A DNA stretch of 64,000 nt, taken from the NCBI GenBank assembly GCA_020051175.1, contig JAGVJJ010000014.1, forward strand, positions 1-64,000. The letters run 5' to 3'. The notes below the pieces were generated by a model that saw only the letters and a program-made list of their open reading frames with translations, was not told where the DNA came from and made no database searches. Of the stretch, positions 60,238 to 64,000 are shown piece after piece; position 1 is the stretch's first letter; the number at the start of each line of letters is the position of its first letter. Source of the DNA: Bacteroidia bacterium. GTDB taxonomy: Bacteria; Bacteroidota; Bacteroidia; 2-12-FULL-35-15. Made by a program: the position numbers and the translations under genes.

Positions 60238-61489
60238 ACTTAATCCCATATTCATTGATCTTCCGGTACAAAGTACGTTCAGAAATCCCCAGTTCCTTAG
60301 CTGCATTCTTACGTTTTCCTTTATGCTTCGTCAATGCTTTTTTAATCATATCTTCCTCAATCTCATGCAGTGAAAGGTTCTCTTCCGTAACTATCGTATG
60401 AACCGGCAGAGTATCGTCTTTAGGTTTCATGAATGACGGTGTAGTGCTATTGTAGCCCAAATGCAATGTTGTTTCCTGCGTACCCACCTCCTGGTAAAGC
60501 TTCTTTATCAAAGGGGCATTTTCCGGTGCAAAATCCTGGTTCAGCTGGTTATCATTTTCAATCAAATCAACCACAATTTTTTTCAAATCCTGAAGGTCTT
60601 TTTTCATATCGAAAAGCACTTTATACAAAATTTCCCGTTCGCTGAAATCCCCGCCCTGAGAGGCTCCCCCGGAGTTATTACTAACCAGAACAGGCAGCTG
60701 AGGTACAGCTTTCTCCGGCAGGTAATTACGCATAATGTCTGCAGTAATATCACGCTGCTTTTCAATAACCGAAATCTGTTCTGTAATATTTTTCAGCTGG
60801 CGCACATTTCCCTGCCAGTAATAATTTACCAATAATTGTTCCGCTTCTGCATCCAGTTTTATTGTTGGCATTCTGTACTTGGCAGAAAAATCGGCAGCAA
60901 ACTTCCGGAAAAGCAGGAATATGTCCTGCTTCCGCTCACGCAGCGGAGGCACTACAATAGGTACTGTATTCAAGCGGTAGTATAAATCCTCTCTGAATTT
61001 CCCCTTTTCAATGGCCTGTGGAATATTCACATTCGTAGCAGCTACAACACGTACATCGGTTTTCTGCACTTTTGATGAACCAACCTTTATAAATTCTCCG
61101 CTCTCCAGTACACGTAACAGGCGCGCCTGCGTAGCCAGTGGCATTTCAGCTACTTCATCTAAAAATATAGTCCCGCCATTGGCAACTTCAAAATATCCTT
61201 TACGCGATTCATGTGCTCCGGTAAAAGATCCTTTTTCATGTCCGAAAAGCTCTGAATCAATTGTTCCTTCTGGTATCGCACCACAGTTTACAGCAATATA
61301 TTGCCCGTGTTTACGGGCACTCAAATGATGAACAATCTGTGGGAAAACTTCTTTTCCCGTACCGCTCTCCCCGGTTATTAACACGGTTAAATCAGTAGGT
61401 GCAACTTGTTTGGCAATATCTATGGCTCTATCCAGTAAAGGCGAACTTCCAATAATCCCAAAACGGTTTTTTATCTCTTGAACTGTCAT
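60236..61489 (-). CDS. sigma-54-dependent Fis family transcriptional regulator without receiver domain
   Basis: 'VLITGESGTGKEVFPQIVHHLS', 'ELFGHEKGSFTGAHESRKGYFEVANGGTIFLDEVAEMP', C-terminal Fis HTH 'AAKELGISERTLYRKINEYGIK'. Confidence 0.95.
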   Translation of the reverse strand: MTVQEIKNRFGIIGSSPLLDRAIDIAKQVAPTDLTVLITGESGTGKEVFPQIVHHLSARKHGQYIAVNCGAIPEGTIDSELFGHEKGSFTGAHESRKGYFEVANGGTIFLDEVAEMPLATQARLLRVLESGEFIKVGSSKVQKTDVRVVAATNVNIPQAIEKGKFREDLYYRLNTVPIVVPPLRERKQDIFLLFRKFAADFSAKYRMPTIKLDAEAEQLLVNYYWQGNVRQLKNITEQISVIEKQRDITADIMRNYLPEKAVPQLPVLVSNNSGGASQGGDFSEREILYKVLFDMKKDLQDLKKIVVDLIENDNQLNQDFAPENAPLIKKLYQEVGTQETTLHLGYNSTTPSFMKPKDDTLPVHTIVTEENLSLHEIEEDMIKKALTKHKGKRKNAAKELGISERTLYRKINEYGIK

Positions 61490-61492
61490 GTT

Positions 61493-61819
61493 TTAAATTT
61501 TTGTAATTTGAGAAAGCAGCTCGGGAACATCCAGCTTTGCAGTTCTATATACGACCCACAAATCAACATCAATATAATCATGTATCAACTTATCCCGCAT
61601 GCCAGCCATATCCTGCCAGGGAATATGATTATGTTGCTCTCTGTAATCTTTAGAAATTCTTTTAGTAGCCTCCCCGATAACTTCAAATTGCCGGATTACA
61701 GCATCCTGAACCAATGAATTTTTTAAAAAATCATCTTCATTCAAACCTTCTATATAAATGGTAATTTGCCTAAGGGCTTGTATTATATGTTCAATATAGA
61801 TACTATCGTCCTTTTTCAT
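61493..61819 (-). CDS. hepT: HepT-like HEPN ribonuclease toxin (DUF86)
   Basis: 'GMRDKLIHDYIDVDLWVVY' = RX4HXY HEPN motif; adjacent MNT gene with 4-nt overlap. Confidence 0.93.
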   Translation of the reverse strand: MKKDDSIYIEHIIQALRQITIYIEGLNEDDFLKNSLVQDAVIRQFEVIGEATKRISKDYREQHNHIPWQDMAGMRDKLIHDYIDVDLWVVYRTAKLDVPELLSQITKI

Positions 61820-62103
61820 TTATAAATGATTTGCAAATCCTTGTTAATATAATCTCTTAATTTTTGATTCTTTAATGCGCCACTCGTAAGCAAATCCACC
61901 TTTACCCCAATTAATTCAGACAATTCACGTTCCATTCTCACTAATTGAAGCAGGCTTATTTTTGATTGAAGATCTATTAAAATATCAATATCACTATTCG
62001 GACGGTTTTCACCTCTGGCATATGAACCAAAAACTCCTATCATTTTTGGATGAAAAGGCTTTAAATAATCAATAATAACTGAATATGTTTCTGATAGTCC
62101 CAT
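61816..62103 (-). CDS. mntA: MntA-like minimal nucleotidyltransferase antitoxin (start taken at MGLSETYSVIIDYL)
   Basis: 'GVFGSYARGENRPNSDIDILID' = GSX10DXD motif. Confidence 0.93.
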   Translation of the reverse strand: MGLSETYSVIIDYLKPFHPKMIGVFGSYARGENRPNSDIDILIDLQSKISLLQLVRMERELSELIGVKVDLLTSGALKNQKLRDYINKDLQIIYK

Positions 62104-62111
62104 TTCTTCTT

Positions 62112-63545
62112 TTATTTCACCACAACTCCAATCAACGTAGCGCTTGTGCACTCTGTAGCAAGTACATTTACATAATCTCCTGGCTTATAATTTTCTCTCG
62201 GAAAAACCACAGTAAGGTTTTGTGAATTACGCCCCGATAAATGTTTGTCCGATTTTTTTGATACTTTTTCAGCCAGTACACGGTGTACTTTGCCCAATCC
62301 TTCACGCGTACGTTCCCCTGAATGCTTTTGCTGTAAATCCACCACTTCCTGTAATCTCCGTTTTTTCACTTCTTCGGCCACATCATCTTTATATTTACGT
62401 TCAGCAAGTGTTTTCGGACGCTCGCTGTAAGAGAACATATACGCAAAATCATATTTTACCCACTCCATAAGTGATAATGTATCCTTATGCTCTTCCTCTG
62501 TTTCACTGCAAAAACCGGTAATCGTATCTGTTGAAATAGCGCAATCAGGAATTATCCTGCGGATGGCATTAATTCTCTCAATATACCACTCGCGGGAATA
62601 TCCCCTGTTCATCATCTCCAAGATACGGGAATTGCCCGACTGAACAGGCAAATGTATGTACTTACATACATTTTCATATTTAGCAATTACATACAACACA
62701 TCATCCGTCATATCCTTCGGATGTGATGTACTGAAACGTACCCTCAAATCAGGATGTACCAATGCAACTTTTTCAAGCAGTTGTGCAAATGTCGTTGCAT
62801 TTTTAAGCTCTTCTTCTGAAATAACCTCTTTTTTCAGCCCGCCACCTGTCCACAGGTAAGAATCCACATTTTGGCCAAGCAAAGTCACCTCCCTGTATCC
62901 CTGCTCAAACAAATCCTGGGCTTCTTTAACTATTGTTTCCGGGTTCCTGCTGCGCTCACGACCGCGCGTAAAAGGCACCACGCAAAAAGAACACATATTA
63001 TCACACCCTCTTGTAATACTTATGAAAGCCGAAACTCCGTTTGAATCCAGTCTTACGGGTGCTATGTCCGCATACGTTTCTTCTTTGGAAAGCAATACAT
63101 TTACTGCCTTTTGCCCACTTTCTGCTATTTCAATAAGTTGAGGCAGACTGCGGTACGCATCCGGGCCAACAACTATATCCACAAGCTTTTCTTCCTCCAG
63201 GAACTGTGATTTCAAACGCTCCGCCATACAGCCCAAAACACCTACAATTAAATCCGGGTTCGACTTTTTTGCCTTTTTAAAATCGGTTAAACGCTTACGA
63301 ACTCTTTGCTCTGCGCCCTCACGTATGGCACAGGTATTAACAAATATCACATCCGCTTCCGTAAAATCCTGTGTTGTTGTAAACCCTTTGTCTTTTAATA
63401 TGGAAGCCACAATCTCGCTATCCGAAAAATTCATCGCACATCCATAGCTTTCCAGAAAAAGTTTTTTTCCATTCGCATTTTCCGGTGCCGCAATCAGCAA
63501 TACTTCTCCTTGCTTGCTTTCGTCAATTATTTTATTCTCGCTCAT
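62112..63545 (-). CDS. miaB: tRNA (N6-isopentenyl adenosine(37)-C2)-methylthiotransferase MiaB
   Basis: '[21 protein letters not shown]', '[27 protein letters not shown]', C-terminal TRAM domain. Confidence 0.97.
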   Translation of the reverse strand: MSENKIIDESKQGEVLLIAAPENANGKKLFLESYGCAMNFSDSEIVASILKDKGFTTTQDFTEADVIFVNTCAIREGAEQRVRKRLTDFKKAKKSNPDLIVGVLGCMAERLKSQFLEEEKLVDIVVGPDAYRSLPQLIEIAESGQKAVNVLLSKEETYADIAPVRLDSNGVSAFISITRGCDNMCSFCVVPFTRGRERSRNPETIVKEAQDLFEQGYREVTLLGQNVDSYLWTGGGLKKEVISEEELKNATTFAQLLEKVALVHPDLRVRFSTSHPKDMTDDVLYVIAKYENVCKYIHLPVQSGNSRILEMMNRGYSREWYIERINAIRRIIPDCAISTDTITGFCSETEEEHKDTLSLMEWVKYDFAYMFSYSERPKTLAERKYKDDVAEEVKKRRLQEVVDLQQKHSGERTREGLGKVHRVLAEKVSKKSDKHLSGRNSQNLTVVFPRENYKPGDYVNVLATECTSATLIGVVVK

Positions 63546-63812
63546 TTTTTATTCTATATTTGCGCCCGTTCAAAATAAAACGGAAAAAAATTAGGATTGC
63601 AAAGGTAAGATAAAATACGCGTATGACAAAATGTCGCACAGCATAATTAAAATAGCCTGTACCGCTTTATTTTATTGACTTTAGCGTATTAATCAACAGT
63701 AGCCCGGTAAAATAAGATTTGGAAATTCCGGTTTTGATTTGTTTTCTTTGCAGTCGCAATTACAAAAATCAAAATTTCGGTGCGGAAGATTTTAACACAT
63801 TATATATAATAT

Positions 63813-64000
63813 ATGAGTAACAATTTAGTGATAGTGGAGTCCCCTGCAAAGGCGAAAACAATCGAGGGGTTTTTAGGGGAAGGCTTTACCGTAAAATCAA
63901 GTTACGGTCACGTAAGGGATTTGGCCAAAAAAGGTTTTGGAGTGGACATTGAAAACAACTTCAGCCCTAATTATGAAATACCGCCTGATAAAGCTAAAGT
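63813..64000 (+). CDS. topA: DNA topoisomerase I (5' part, truncated by window end)
   Basis: [62 protein letters not shown]. Confidence 0.96.
   Translation, partial: MSNNLVIVESPAKAKTIEGFLGEGFTVKSSYGHVRDLAKKGFGVDIENNFSPNYEIPPDKAK

Noticed and set aside
60236-61489. Two-component response regulator (NtrC type)
   Set aside because: The protein starts directly with the AAA+ domain; there is no receiver domain.

Overview
64 kb chromosomal window from a Bacteroidota genome. The assignment rests on type IX secretion C-terminal domains, a GWxTD protein, a GIN-domain protein, a TTTG/TAnnTTTG promoter and Bacteroidota-type dispersed repeats. Most of it is ordinary core genome: OmpA/PD40 and TPR proteins, peptidases, thiolase, 7TM-HD phosphohydrolase, GT2, mtaB, maf, gpsA plus acyltransferase, groES-groEL, secG, lptE, a sigma-54 regulator, miaB and the start of topA. 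There is one tRNA-Ser(TGA). No rRNA, CRISPR array, prophage or IS transposase was seen. Main observations: (1) a split MukBEF/Mks-like (Wadjet-core-like) condensin locus: an 895-aa SMC-type ATPase, a 398-aa kleisin-like protein and a 174-aa MksE-like protein, with two T9SS-secreted protein genes, one a metzincin-like protease, between the ATPase and the kleisin gene, and no recognisable JetD; (2) a DUF4143 AAA ATPase gene bracketed by near-identical perfect palindromes (17-bp and 24-bp arms), each 3 nt from a stop codon, resembling a one-gene cassette; (3) a MntA-HepT (MNT-HEPN) toxin-antitoxin pair spliced tightly between miaB and a sigma-54 regulator; (4) three copies of a 70-nt repeat, one of which supplies the last six codons and the stop of an SDR gene; (5) a GH3-type acyl-amido synthetase with a 4-nt overlap to a LysE exporter; (6) a good coding frame without a start codon at 29906-30091. 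All family calls come from reading motifs by eye; no database search was run.
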